A DNA stretch of 64,000 nucleotides from Spinellus fusiger (GCA_025094145.1 JALLLS010000036.1:248001-312000); one strand, 5' to 3'. Shown: positions 12,445-26,800, counted from the stretch's first letter. The notes: generated from the sequence alone by a model not told the origin. Program-made: numbers and translations.

Positions 12445-14042
12445 ATCAATAGAATATATTGTTTATGAATAAAATTATTGATGGATAAAATTGTTTATTG
12501 TAATAATATAGCTAGTAATACTGTAGCTAATAATAATATAGCTAATAATACTGTAGCTAATAACATACTATTACTATAGCCATTGCTGTTCTAGGTGTAT
12601 TCCTTCATAGCAATAGAATCCACAACCTAAAAGCTTTGTGCTTTATCCTTGGGAGATAGATAACTATGCTTAGGAGTATACCCTAGACACCTTAGACACC
12701 TTAGACAGTATAGAAGGAAGAAGACCACCTTGGACTGACTTAAGAAAGAGTCTTTACTTATCTAATAACAGAAGAGTGTATTAGTAATAATTCAATCAAG
12801 AGAGATAATATGTTTACCTTGTACTTAATACTTGTCTTTAGAATAATGAGTCATGTATCATCTATTAGAAGAAAAGTCAGTACTATGCCTTGTGGATTAC
12901 ATTGAACTCAAGCCCAGATGATGGCATTATTTACCTTTTTATCACTAGAATAGCCTTTGGTAGTGTCTATCACCTCCTTCTATTGTTTCTCTTTGTTAAT
13001 AATGACACATTACCTTGCTCAGCTATGCTCATCTTGACGAGTACTTGAGTGTTATACTGTAGGCTTATGGATAGCACATTATGTTAAACAATAGATACAG
13101 TGATTGAGTTGTAATGTCAGGTCTACTTCTTCCTTTTATCCGACTTATAGTGTTCAATTACACAGTCCATAGTCAATGCTAAAACAGACAGATAGTGAGA
13201 AGAATCTTTTCAAACACATTAGCCAACCAAAGAAATATTGACTTTATTGTTCATAAATTTGTCTAATTTGCTGTTCTCAAGCAATAGCTATGGTTTTTAT
13301 AGAACATCCAAGCAGACTGGGAAGGGTAACTGTTCTGTTCTATAGTGTGTATAATCTTGGTCATGTATTTCAAGGCCATAGAATTCAATAAAGTGATTTT
13401 ATTGTAAATAAAGTTTCTCTCTTCCCTTGAAACATACATAGGACAAGAAAAGGAAATCCATCTCTAAATTTACTGAGATGTTATTATCGTATAGCTTTGA
13501 TCCTTATAGCTTAAAGAGATATATATAAAAGCAGCCTCAAGATCTATACTATGTAAATTTGTAAAATATATCCTTTATTCTGTAATAAAGGGCAGTAAGG
13601 TTATCAACAGGACCACTAGAGAGATGAATCTGTAGTTGTTTGGTCTCTAGCAGGGACAACGAAATGGAGTATTGGATACAAAGGCTAGTCTAGGGAAATC
13701 AAAGAGGGTACATGAACAGGAACACAACACACAATTTGATCACAACGGGTAACTAGGCAACTGTTCTTTAAGCAATTCTTTTTCTTTCTAAAATGTTGTT
13801 GTAGTCTGCATTACTTTGGTGGTTCTGATTAAGCAAATGACTTGTGAAGTTTCGTTTTGTTCTCTTCTGCTTTATAAATACCTGACAACCACACTGACTG
13901 TTGTTCTTCAAATCTTCTACCCTCTTTCTTTTGTTTGCCTTTGTCTGGAATATAAACCAACAGTTGTGATCTGGTGAGTGTATGTGTGTGTTTATTATGT
14001 CTGACATGTTAGTCAGTTTCTATTGTATATTCTTTTATTTTA

Positions 14043-14714
14043 ATAAACCCAGTGAATCCGTTAAAAAGGCAAAGGCAAGAAGGTGCCAGTGCAAGGGTAA
14101 TACGACATACACATAGAGTACATTAATACATCTCAAACTAACTATTTTTACTGTTCTATTATTGAAAAGGGATATTGGCACCTAGAAAGATTGGAGTATA
14201 ATCCTACCAAACTGCCTGTAATTGCTTATGGCACAGGAATAAAGATAAAAGATGCTGCCAAGTTTAAAGGTCATTGTGTTGGTTTGATGAGAGTTTTATA
14301 TCAATCATTGAAAAAGAGACAAAAAGATGGTGATCTTCTTCTGGTTGATGTCGATGAGTTCCGAACATCGAGAGTAAACATGGTTGACCTCTCACCCAAT
14401 ATGAAAAGCTCTTCTAATAGTTATTTTGTTTTATTTTTGTTCTCAAGATCTTCCACACTTATAACATAAATAACCTCACCGAGGTATTAGTAGATTTCAA
14501 CAATATCCATGCTTGCCAAAGTTGTGGAGTTGTTTAGAAAAGAGATGTGAATGCATCAAAGAATGTCTATACAATTGCAGAAGAGTGTTTAAGTGGTCGC
14601 CACCTACTAGCTCCATTCTGTCGAGAAGCATGGATATTTGTATTCATATTATATGTCGCCACATCGAAAGTGGTTTCCTCCGGGATTCAGATATCTACAG
14701 GTAAATCTACATAG
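14043..14714 (+). pseudogene. Fanzor-type nuclease relic in copy 2, identical to the one in copy 1
   Basis: This relic is shifted by exactly 7280 bp from the one in copy 1 and appears identical to it. It shows the same DEFRTSRV lead, the same CQSCG half zinc finger, the same TAG stop replacing Trp (14535-14537) and the same RDVNASKN RuvC-III motif. Because the inactivating stop is shared, the gene was already dead when the block was copied or converted. In active Fanzor loci the guide RNA comes from the sequence around and after the 3' end of the gene, so the 14715-14841 stretch up to the right end is where a relic guide RNA would lie; I cannot show one. Confidence 0.72.
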
Positions 14715-14841
14715 TTTTTATTTGTTTAAAAACTAACATGAGTACATAATTTATTTTTGCTCCTCAAATCGACTTGTCATTTCTTAAACAATTGTAGTTC
14801 GACTATTTCTTTTTATATCCTAAAGATCTCCTGGTGTGTAG

Positions 14842-15222
14842 TTATATAATCCCATAAGACTATTCTCTTGCCCACACTGAATTCCTATTCCGACCCACAC
14901 ATAATATTGATCCTGGAGAGACAGAGAAAAAAGTAAGTCCCATGGATGGGACTGTGAGAGTGAGCCACGCCCCACCCAACCCGTACACTTACGACTGCTC
15001 CTTTACATTTCTTACTGGCAGCTTTTTTTTTTTTTTTAATTCTTCTACTCATTGTCACATGTCAAGCATTACTCAGGGTCAGAATTCTCTATTCTATACA
15101 ACATGAGCCTAGAGTGTTTATTATAGAAGACTCACTCGTTCTCTCTCCCTCTTTGCCTCTCCCTCTTTGCCTCTCCCTCTCTCTCTCTCTCCCTCCCTCT
15201 CTCTCTCTTTATCCATGGACAG
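14842..15222. other. Spacer before AOS1, with a CT-rich tract
   Basis: This spacer lies between the copy 2 element and the first clear AOS1 exon. A (CT)n-rich tract covers about 15137-15208 and runs into the splice acceptor of that exon, so it probably works as an unusually long polypyrimidine tract. The first AOS1 exon with the start codon should be here, but I could not find an ATG exon that joins in frame. The ATG at 15102 gives the wrong phase with its nearest GT donor. Confidence 0.5.
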
Positions 15223-16652
15223 ACGAGGCGGCTATTTATGACCGACAGATCCGACTGTGGGGCCTGGACGCTCAAGAAAGGCAAGCTGAGTGATAGACAC
15301 TTGGAGAGGATAACCGAATTCCATTTAGAATAAGAAAAGCCCATATTCTTATTGCTGGTGTACGTGCACTATCAAGTGAAGTTGTGAAGAACCTTGCTCT
15401 TGCAGGTGTAGGTTCTATTACTCTGTTAGACCACTGTAGTGTAGAGGAGAGTGACTTGGGAGCTCAGTTCTTCTTATCCGAGGCAGATGTTGGCATGAAT
15501 GTAAGTTGAAGAAAGAGGGAGTATAGAGTATAGAGCATGAATTATTATTATTATTATTATTATTATTGAATAAGCAATGTTGTTTGGTGTTTATATTTGG
15601 TGTTTATATTTGGTATTCTAGCGTGCAGCAGCAACAGCACCTGGAGTCAAAGCACTCAATCCTCGTGTGGATGTGGTAGTGGACAAGGATAGCATTGCTA
15701 GTAAAGATGACAGTTATTTTGAGTTCTTTGATATTGTCTGTGTGCTTGGAGCAGAATATTCCGTCCTGGTAAGTCAATCTTATCATCATCATTTACATAC
15801 ACATATGCATACATAACAGAGACTTACATATAGACTGATCATTCATTTATAGTCTCGCATTAACAATGTACGAAGAGATGTAGGAAAGCCCTTTTATGCT
15901 GCTGATACATTTGGGTGGATCGGCTACTTCTTCTGTGACTTGACACAACATACTTTTGTAGAGTAAGTGGTCGATCATTGTTGCATCTTTTCAACTGCTG
16001 ATGTGTTATTATACACCAGAGAGAAAAAGATATTGCCCCATGGAAAATCAACACAGGAACCCACCATTGTCCGTACAACATGTGTGGAGAACTATGTGAG
16101 TTTGGAAGAGTCACTGAAGAAAGACTGGTCTGGCATGACTCCCAAGGCATTGAAGAAGAGAGTGTCTCCTGTTGCATTTATGATCCACAGTAGGTTCCTT
16201 TCATTCTACTGAACAAGATCCATTCATGCTAGTGTAGTCCTCTTCCACTTTCAACGCCAACACAATCGATCTCCACAGCCAGAGGATCTTGATGATATCC
16301 TAAAACAAAAACCAGAGTACCTGCTGGCCATGGGGATTAAGGAGGAGAGTGTCCTGGAAGATGTCTATCTCACGTGAGCATCCAAGACAGCCATCCATCG
16401 ACTGACTCTTCTATTTCTCTTGTACAGTGACCTTGCTACTTTATTAGCAACTGAAATGGCACCTGTGGCTGCTATTGTAGGTGGTGTGCTAGCACAGGAG
16501 ATGATCAAGGTTCTTTCTGCAAAAGAATTGCCTGTACAGAATTGGTTTTATTACAATGGACGTGACGGTAAGTGTTTCAACAGAGAGAGCCCATGGTTGG
16601 TTAATGGGATGCATTGGGATAATTAGGTTCAGGACTTGTGCATCAGCTTTAA
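15223..16652 (+). CDS. AOS1: SUMO-activating enzyme E1 subunit AOS1/SAE1, start exon unresolved
   Basis: AOS1 pairs with UBA2 to activate SUMO for conjugation. The first recognised exon, 15223-15280, encodes DEAAIYDRQIRLWGLDAQER, a family signature. It is followed by a GC-AG intron (15281-15334) and the nucleotide-binding strand AHILIAGVRALSSEVVKNL then AGVGSITLLD. Later exons (15335-15500, 15622-15768, 15853-15962, and more) join in frame: LGAQFFLSEADVGMN, FDIVCVLG, TFGWIGYFFCDL, then LKKDWSGMTPKALKKR, ATEMAPVAAIVGGVLAQEMIKVLS and a short tail ending NGRDGSGLVHQL. No catalytic cysteine domain is present, as expected for AOS1, since that domain is on UBA2. About 330 residues are visible. The gene looks intact apart from the unidentified start exon. 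Confidence 0.87.
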
Positions 16653-18126
<1,474 letters not shown>

Positions 18127-18532
18127 GAAAATAATTCTTTTCTTTTCTTTTCTTTCTCTGTGTGTGGGTGTAGGTGTGTAGGTGTGTGTGTGTGATTCAC
18201 AAGTCACTTTACTTGACGCCTCTTTTTTATATCATTGATTGTTATTGATACGTCAATAAAAACAACCACCATGGCTTCTGTTTTGTTTGTTGGTGATATG
18301 TTGGTGTTTCCATGGCAAAGAGAATGGCGGAGTATATCCTACAGTCACGGGTCTACAGCGTGTGGTAAATCAAGAGGGTTGGCAAGGGAGGAGATCAAAA
18401 AGGAAAGGGGGGGAAGAGAGAGAGAGAGAGAGAATGGTGCCAGGTGTGACTTGTGAATGATAAGCACTGTCCTACCACAAAGTCACACTCAGGCAGACAT
18501 AAAGGCATAAAGGGGACATGGCAAAGAAAGGC

Positions 18533-18563
<31 letters not shown>

Positions 18564-18697
18564 CAGACACAGAGAAATAAGCAAAAGGAAAGACATGCCA
18601 GCATTGATTTCACGTGATGTGACATCTAAATCGGGGATTCAATGCCAGTTGCTACTGTCTTTTGTCTGTCCATCTTCCTCCCATACTTGTTCTTCTC
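18127..18697. other. Spacer between H3 and NEO1
   Basis: I see no gene here. A GA run lies at 18412-18433 and an (AAAT)n microsatellite at about 18533-18563. A repeat of TGTGTAGG/TGTGTG type follows the H3 stop near 18159-18195. The end of the spacer should hold the NEO1 promoter and leader; it is pyrimidine-rich (18659-18697). Confidence 0.5.
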
Positions 18698-21600
18698 ATG
18701 CAGAAAGACCTTAGGCCCATTGAACTTCAGAGGTTGCTTCCTTTTGCAAGAAAATACAAGTCAAGGAAGTTTAGAACCTCCGACTCAATTGAAGACGACC
18801 AAGACCCTCTTATCCATGAGGAACTAGGGGTAAAGCCTTCTTTCTTCAACTTCTTCCAGACGCTAGACAAAACAATAGTAGTGACCCCTATTGTCTTTCT
18901 AAGGAATCTTCATTCAGTGTTAATGATAGTAGTGAGTCTCGTAAGAAAAGACCAAAGTTCTCTTTTCTATGGTCGAAACTGCAAAACAATGAGCAGTCAA
19001 GGACTATTTCCTTGGACTGTGATGGTAAGTGTGTAGTTAGCCCATTCCTATAGTCATTGTGGTATTAGTATTAGTAGTGATAATGTACTGACCATGAGCA
19101 TAGAAAAGACAAAGAGGAAGTTTACACCCAATATCATTGTGAATCAAAAATATAGCGTATTTACATTTCTACCTATTGTACTTTATGAACAGGCAAGTCA
19201 GTACTCCTGCCATTAGGAATCTTATCTTTTTTTTTTGTATTTAGTTTGTTGTCTTTTTCAACTTGTATTTCTTACTTGTGGCTCTGTCTCAATTCATTCC
19301 TGCCTTGAAGATTGGTAAGAAGAGGACAGGAGAGAAAAGACTAAGAAATCCATGTCATCTTTTTAGGATACATGCTCACCTACTTTGGTCCACTATGCTT
19401 TGTACTTTTAATTACTATCAGTAAAGAGCTCATTGATGACTACCACCGCTATAAAAGAGACAAAGAAGCCAATTCACAACAGTACCAGGTACTCTCATCT
19501 TTGGGTATGCGTAGTATTCCAAGTTCCAAAATACGTGTAGGAGATATGATCCTTGTACACAAGAATCAAAGAGTAAGCACTGTAGGAGTGACAGATTGAG
19601 TAATTGATATTAGATTCCAGCAGACATGGTATTGCTAAGAACCACTGAGGAAAGTGGAGCCAGCTTCATTCGTACAGATCAATTGGATGGAGAAACAGAC
19701 TGGAAACTACGACTAGCAGTGCCCTCTCTTCAACATCTTGCATCAAATGAAGCTCTTTTATCCAGTTGTGGTGAGATGTATGGTAAGTTGTAGTTGTAGT
19801 CGGAATACAAGGCATAGGCTAATACATTATGGACATGAGTAGCTGAGGCACCCCACAAAGATATCCATACATTTGTTGGGACATTTACACACACCCATCC
19901 AGAAACAGGCCTTGATCAGTTGGATCCTCTGGGAGTAGAAAATACTTTGTGGACAAATACTGTCTTGGCATCAGGTTCAGTCGTTGGGTTTGTCATTTAT
20001 ACAGGAAAAGATACACGTGCTGTTATGAATACAAACCACCCAAAGACTAAAGTTGGATTATTGGACAGAGAAGTCAATCGACTTGCCAAGGTACATGCGA
20101 ATGATATGCCATTTGCATGGTGAATGCTCATGCTCATGCTCATGCTCATGCTAATGCTAATGTGTGTGTGTGTGTGTGGATACATTAGATATTGTTTTTT
20201 GTTACTCTGCTTATGTCTATTATTATGGTGGGATTCAATGGATTCCATGGCCTATGGTATATTTATGTGTTCCGTTTCCTAATCCTGTTTTCATCCATCA
20301 TACCTATAAGGTAAGTCTGTCGTCTTCATAAGAAACATTGCTATTTCTTTCTTTCTTTTTTATTATTATAAATAAGATATCTTATCCTGTTTTATTTCTT
20401 TAGTTTACGTGTCAATTTGGACATGGGAAAAAGTGTCTATGCACGTCAAATTGAAGAGGATGAAGAAATCAAAGGCACAATTGTTCGTACAAGCACTCTT
20501 CCTGAAGAACTAGGGCGCATTGAATACTTATTATCAGATAAAACAGGCACCTTGACAAAGAATGGTAGAGTCATCCACCCTACACACACAATGTTACTTA
20601 TGATCACGATGCTATTGTTGATGCATTCTTATAGTTATGGAATTAAAGAAGCTCCACATGGGAACAATGTCCTACAGTCTAGATACAATGGATGACATTA
20701 TAGATCATTTGAGAACAGCCTTTAACAAAGACACTGGTAAGCAGCACGAATAGTAATAATAAAGAAAGTATGAATCTATACCAACTTACTCTTATTATTA
20801 CATTAGCCTACCAAAACCAACTCTTGCCTGCGAAGAATGGCGGGAGTGGCGGTGGCGGTGGCGGTGGCGGTGGGTTGGTGGGGATGTCTGGTAAAGGAAG
20901 GCGTAGTATCTCTTCTCGTGTCAAGGATATTGTCCAGGCCCTTGCCCTTTGTCATAATGTAAGCCATTCTCTTGCTTTATGGTAGAACACCATTAAATAG
21001 GGAATACCCTTCTCATCATGCTCGTTGTATGCTTGTTTCTCCAGGTCACTCCTATCTTGGAAGACAATGGAGACATCACCTACCAGGCCTCCAGTCCAGA
21101 TGAAGTAGCCATTGTTCAGTGGACAGAACATATGGGTCTCACTCTAGTAGAGCGTGACATACACACAATAAAGCTTCGTGTTCGATCCAGTGACCTTGTA
21201 CTTCAATTCGACATTCTGAACATTTTTCCCTTTTCAAGCGAAACCAAACGCATGGGTATTGTGATTCGAGACAGACAAAGCAATGAGATTACATTTTATG
21301 AAAAAGGAGCTGATGTTGTGATGGCTCGACTTGTTCAGTACAATGATTGGTAATGTCCAATCTTATGCATAATGAATACATGAGAGAAGAGAGTTACTAG
21401 TCAGTAGAAAAGATCTAATGGTTTACATTCTTCTTTTATTTTTTATTTTATTTTTTTATAGGCTGGATGAAGAGTGTGGTAATATGGCAAGAGAAGGGTT
21501 AAGAACGCTGGTCGTTGCAAAAAAGAAACTTTCTGAAGAAGCCTATGATACTTTTAAAAAAAGGTAAATAGAAATACACTACCAAGAGAATGGCACTATG

Positions 21601-23701
21601 ATGGAGAAAATAACACATGTATTCATATCATGGTGGTGGTGGTTCCTTCTTTTAGCTACCACAAGGCAGAAACAGCTCTTGTGGATCGAAATGCACGTAA
21701 ACAAAGTGTAGTGGAAAGCCTTCTTGAAAATGATCTGGAGCTTCTAGGATTGACAGGAGTGGAGGATAAACTTCAAGATGGTGTGAAAAATACACTTGAG
21801 CAGATGCGTAATGCGAACCTCAAGATATGGATGTTGACAGGTAGAAAAGAAGGGTCTGTACATGTCATTCATGCTTGTTGGAATAGGTGATAAGATTGAA
21901 ACTGCCACTTGTATTGCTGTCTCTTCTAAACTGGTATCAAGAAATCAGCATATTTATCATATTTCAAAGTGTATGTACTTTTATATAATATGCTACAAGA
22001 ACAGTAGTAGTGGTTTAGGCATAGACAGCTAACAGACAATAATGTATACTCATTTCATTCTTAAACATAGTGAGCACTCCCGTTCAAGTCATGGAAGAGT
22101 TGGACAATCTAAGAACTCAAATGGACTGCTGTCTTGTCATTGATGGAGAATCACTCGAGTTGTGTCTATGCAATGCAAATGAAGAATTCATAGAAATTGC
22201 CACACGATTACCTGTCGTTGTGTGCTGCCGTTGTTCTCCTACTCAAAAGGTATGCATAGCAAAAAGGATACAGTTCATACCTATGTATGTCTCTGCAAAA
22301 AGAAAGTGAACTCGATCTATTCTTATCACAGGCTGAAATTACCCGTTTGATTAAACACAGAACAAAGAAGCGTGTTTTGTGTATTGGTGATGGTGGAAAT
22401 GATGTAAGCATGATTCAGGCTGCTGATGTGGGTAAGATCCTAAAGAGACATTGCTTTTATATATGTGCATCTATTCACATTTTACTCTTAGGTGTTGGTA
22501 TTGTCGGAAAAGAAGGCAGACAGGCATCTCTTGCTGCAGACTTCTCAGTGACTCAGTTTAGTCATTTAACTAAGCTATTGTGTAAGTAGACCACCACCAT
22601 AAAGAGACACACTGTTGGCTAGTGATCTTACTCATTCTTATATGATGGGGCAGTATGGCACGGCCGTAATAGTTACAAACGATCCGCCAAACTCTCTCAG
22701 TTTGTTATTCACCGTGGTTTGATTATATCTGTGATGCAGGCTGTTTTCTCTGCCTTGTTCTATTTTGCACCCATTGCTTTGTACCAGGGCGTTCTTATTG
22801 TTGGGTAAGATCATTAGCATGTGTGTCAAGACAGTGCTTGGACTTAACATTGAAATGACACTTTCTGTTCATATGTTATTTTAGATATGCAACATTGTAT
22901 ACGATGGCACCTGTATTTTCTCTAGTATTAGATCAAGATGTAAGCGAAGACATTGCCCTCATGTATCCCGAGCTCTATAAAGATTTGACAAAGGTAAGAG
23001 AGATAGTCTACTGTTTATTTTTTTTATCATCAACACCATCTCATATTCTACTATCTATTACTGTAGGGACGTTCTTTATCCAACCGTACCTTCTTCACAT
23101 GGTTACTGATCAGTATGTACCAAGGCAAGTCACCTACATCACCCGTAATTAGCCCATAGAGACTGACTCACAGACTGTTTTAAAAGGGGGTTCTATCATG
23201 ATATTGTCTATTCTGTTATTTGAAGATGAATTTCTTCATATTGTTTCTATTTCCTTTACTGCCCTAATATTCAATGAACTTCTTATGGTTGCCCTTGAGA
23301 TTAACACATGGTAAGTAGAGACATCTATTGTAGTTCTATTTTCATAATATGAAAATGTATTGACTGCGGATTTGAATTATAAAGGCATCGTGTGATGGTA
23401 ATGTCCGAGATCATTACTATTATAATCTATGTCACCTCTATGTGGCTACTACCCACTCATTTTGGTAAGTAACATCTCTACGCCTTGTCAGAGCCATGGT
23501 GACTAACCCACATACACCCCCTTATTGGTTTGTTATTATTTATATGATTGATCTATTATTTCATCAGATATGACGTTCATTCTAACTGTTCGATTCATGT
23601 GGAAGGTGGCGTTAATTACAGCCGTCAGTAGTTTTCCATTGTACTTTTTAAAGATAGTTAAACGACGCTATGCTCCACCAAGCTATACAAAGTTAATCTA
23701 G
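18698..23701 (+). CDS. NEO1: P4-type ATPase, NEO1/ATP9 phospholipid flippase
   Basis: NEO1-type flippases move aminophospholipids across Golgi and endosome membranes and work without a CDC50 subunit. The ATG at 18698 starts an acidic N-terminus; an intron at about 18833-18902 keeps the frame. The next parts read [19 protein letters not shown], then a GC-AG intron at 19191 and [20 protein letters not shown] (TM1). Further hallmarks: [24 protein letters not shown] (TM4), DKTGTLTKN with the phosphorylated Asp near 20542, KGADVVM (nucleotide site), [29 protein letters not shown] and ALINELL-type TM segments, ending [10 protein letters not shown]. The product has over 1000 residues from roughly 18 exons. 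A run of nine Gly with GGC/GGT codons lies at about 20842-20880, in the cytosolic loop. The tail faces ELP1, 197 bp away. Confidence 0.9.
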
Positions 23702-23898
23702 GTCAACACTGTTTTCTACTTTATTATTGTTAGCACTCAACACTTAAACATGCAATGAGAAATATAAACAATAAAAAAGTATACTTTTTGTTTTGATATG
23801 TAAATATAAATATATATTCTTATTATTTTAGTCTGTTGTACATTCTGTTTTGTAGTTTGTCTAATCTAATAAGCCTTTATATATGAATATATAGATCT

Positions 23899-26800
23899 TT
23901 ACAGAATCTGTAGCTTCCATTGAATATCAGTCATTACTGGTTTATCAATTTGTACAGGGGCAGTAGATTCTTCAACCTCTTCTTGAGAAGCAAACTATAG
24001 ATACACATAGACATAAATCTCATGCTCTGCTTTACATTAACTTACTTGACTCGTTGCCAAATGTAGAGGAACAAAGATAGAGGGAATGGCATCCACCATC
24101 TCTTTTAAGAAGTGTTCAAACTTGTTCTGAATTGTTCTTGCTTCTTCTACATAGCCAAAGGGTGCCAATGCTCTTAACAAGTTATGAAGATCATCTAAGA
24201 AAAAAAAAAAGGGTAAGAAATCCATACCAAACGACAAGAAAACAAACGATGGGCTTTTATCTTCACTTACTCTGCATGCTATTGGCCTTTTCACATAAAC
24301 GTTTAAGTGAATTGACAATATATTCTTCTTCAAAGACAGTGCCCTTTTTACCGCGTGCTCTTTTACGCTCTTCACGCTTTCGAAGCTTCGATGTCTTTCT
24401 AGTTTTGCTGTATAAATAGATAAATAAGCATTTGTTCATCTGTCATCTTTCTTATTTTCTTACTTGCTGCCCACAGAAGATATTGTTGATACACAGGAAG
24501 ATGCTTTTGTGTATCGTGTAAACTGACTGTACATGGAGGTGGTATCCGAGAACATATCAACATTATCCAAAGAGTCATCATTGGGCATTGCTACAGCTAT
24601 AGAAGAGAGTCAGTACGGATGCTATGTTCTGTTATAAAAGAAAACATACTAGGCTCAGGCTTGATTTCACGTAGTTCTTTTAATCGAAGTCTTTGCTTGT
24701 TAAACTGTGCCGTCATATCATCCATCTCTTCATCTGTCTGAGAGTAGCCTATAAAGTGTCCATTGCATTGAGCTTATGTTCCATTGTCTGTAGTTTCATT
24801 GGTCTACCTTCAATTAAGCCAGGCTTTACATGTGTCTCAATAAGATCTGCTCTATCATAGGTATGTGCCTAGAGAAAACAAAAGAATACAGCAACATTAT
24901 GCCTTTATCAGCCTCTATTCTCTTTCTTCTCTTGTTGAAAAGAAACAGTGTACTGTTCCAAGCTACCTACCACACGAGCTGCTTCTTGCCACAAACTGCC
25001 CTTCAACAGACAATCCACTGCTTCTTCAACATCCTAAACAAGTCTTTAGTTTCAATAATACCCTTTGCATGCTATGTTTGTCTTACCTTTGCATAATCAT
25101 TGGCAATTGTGGCTGCTTCTTGGAATCGACGTTTCTCCTTCATAAACTCTACAAAAAACAAAAAAACAAAATGTATCAGTATCTTTATAGTATCCTGTAT
25201 TCTTATGAAGAATCGCTATACCAATCAGATTATAGGCCAAGTCATGAAGATATTCATTTGAATGCTTCATCTGCTTTGCCAATGAGAAACATTCTCTCCA
25301 TGATCCATCCATGCAATAGGCTTGTAATGCCTTTTCAAGATTATTGGCCATAGTGTACACTAAACAAACAAACAAAAAAGACCAGGACAGAGAGTCATTA
25401 GAGTATTTTTCATGGTATTTTGCAATACACAAAGATTTACCAATACCAGCTTCACTATAGGCATTTGATTGAGTCAAGTATTCACCATACACATTCAAGA
25501 TGATCTACAAGCATGTATAATTATGAGTACAAGATAATTATATATATAATTATTAGATATATATTGAGATTGAGATTCAAAGATCTTTGCTTTACCTGTT
25601 TCTGAGGAGGTCGGTTGGCATACACACTGAGTGCAGGCAAGTAAAGAGAGTGTTTTCTCATATACTCCACAAGTTCCTGGAATCTATCATCCCCTATTCA
25701 CACCAAAACTACAGTAAGTCAATAGCCTCATACTGTGTTCTTTAGATCCATCCACACTTTACCAGTGCAGCTCAAGTTCTTGAGGGCTTTCTCGTAGCGT
25801 TTCAAATAATCATCAATACGGAAACGTTGGTAGTACTTTTCAAGGTTATGTAATTCTTGAAGGAAAGGCAGATATTCTCTTGGATCCTAATAAATAAATA
25901 AAAGTGTATGAATAAGTGTGTTATGTGTCTGTGGTGCCTATGAAGTGACAGGTCGCTACCTTTTGTGCCTGTTGAGCTACCATCAACACAAGAGAAAAGT
26001 TATACATTCCCAAGGCAACATCGTAAAGACTATCAGCATCACACAAGAAAATAGTGTACTTGAGTGCATCCTCAGCTTCAGTTGTGCTTGTTTCTATGCA
26101 TCATCGCAATCCCAATAGAAAGTGAATGGTTAGGCACAATGGGGTCTGTCTAGTGTAGAGTAGCTTACCTTTGATTTCAGCCAACAGAATCAATGCAGAC
26201 TCGAGATCAGGAGGTGAGCTTCTGACATAAGTGGACAGGATGGACTGAATATAGTCTTTGCGGCTTAATTTCAACAAGACATTGCGGACAGCTTCACAAA
26301 TAGAGTTGACTTTTTTCTCTAACCTAAGAGACATAGTGATATAAGTTAGATCATTTTAGACTAATCACAACTATCAAGTGGAAAAAGAAAAAGAAAAAGA
26401 AAAAGAAGATACTGACCCTGTCTCCTTTTCAGTAACCACAGTGCGATTACTCTTACGGTACATGGTAAGTGTTGTATCTTCATTTCTATCGGCAATTCAT
26501 CAGTCTCCATTCCTATGTTATTATGTCTTATCTTACCTAAGATTTGAAAGGAACAAGTTGAGGTAGTCTACTTCAGACACTTGTTCAACAAAACGTTCAA
26601 TGGCATCAAAGAACTGTTGAGGATTTTCATCAAAGAGAATGTTTAAATCAATGCGGTTACGACGACAGGCAATGAATGCTGAGCGGTAGTTCACACTAAA
26701 CAAAAGAGAGAGAGAGAAAAGATGAATTCTTAGTGATTTTCTATCCTTCTTTTGTGTTCTTGTCAATAGCATACTTTTTAATATCTTCACAAATGGCAGC

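Larger units (their letters stand above)
12066..14841 (+). mobile_element. Non-autonomous TIR element carrying a Fanzor relic, copy 2
   Basis: This copy has both ends: CTACACACCAGGAGAT at 12066 and its exact reverse complement ending at 14841, a perfect 16-bp terminal inverted repeat. TT lies directly outside each end and could be a 2-bp target duplication. The left ~0.9 kb matches the Plavaka-like element at 61142, the right 1.77 kb matches copy 1. Compared with copy 1 it lacks about 350 bp (copy 1 positions ~5415-5765) at a GTGTTA microhomology, and it holds a poly(A)-tailed insertion at 12202-12431. It has no transposase, so movement would need an enzyme supplied in trans, presumably Plavaka-like. 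Confidence 0.82.

Noticed and set aside
18642..18827. Alternative frame at the NEO1 start beginning at ATG 18642
   Set aside because: It ends at a stop before the first conserved block. The frame from 18698 joins by a GT-AG intron to the conserved N-terminal part of NEO1.
26378..26566. Lys-Glu-rich open frame start at an (AAAAAG)n tract
   Set aside because: It is an intronic microsatellite of ELP1 read on the opposite strand.
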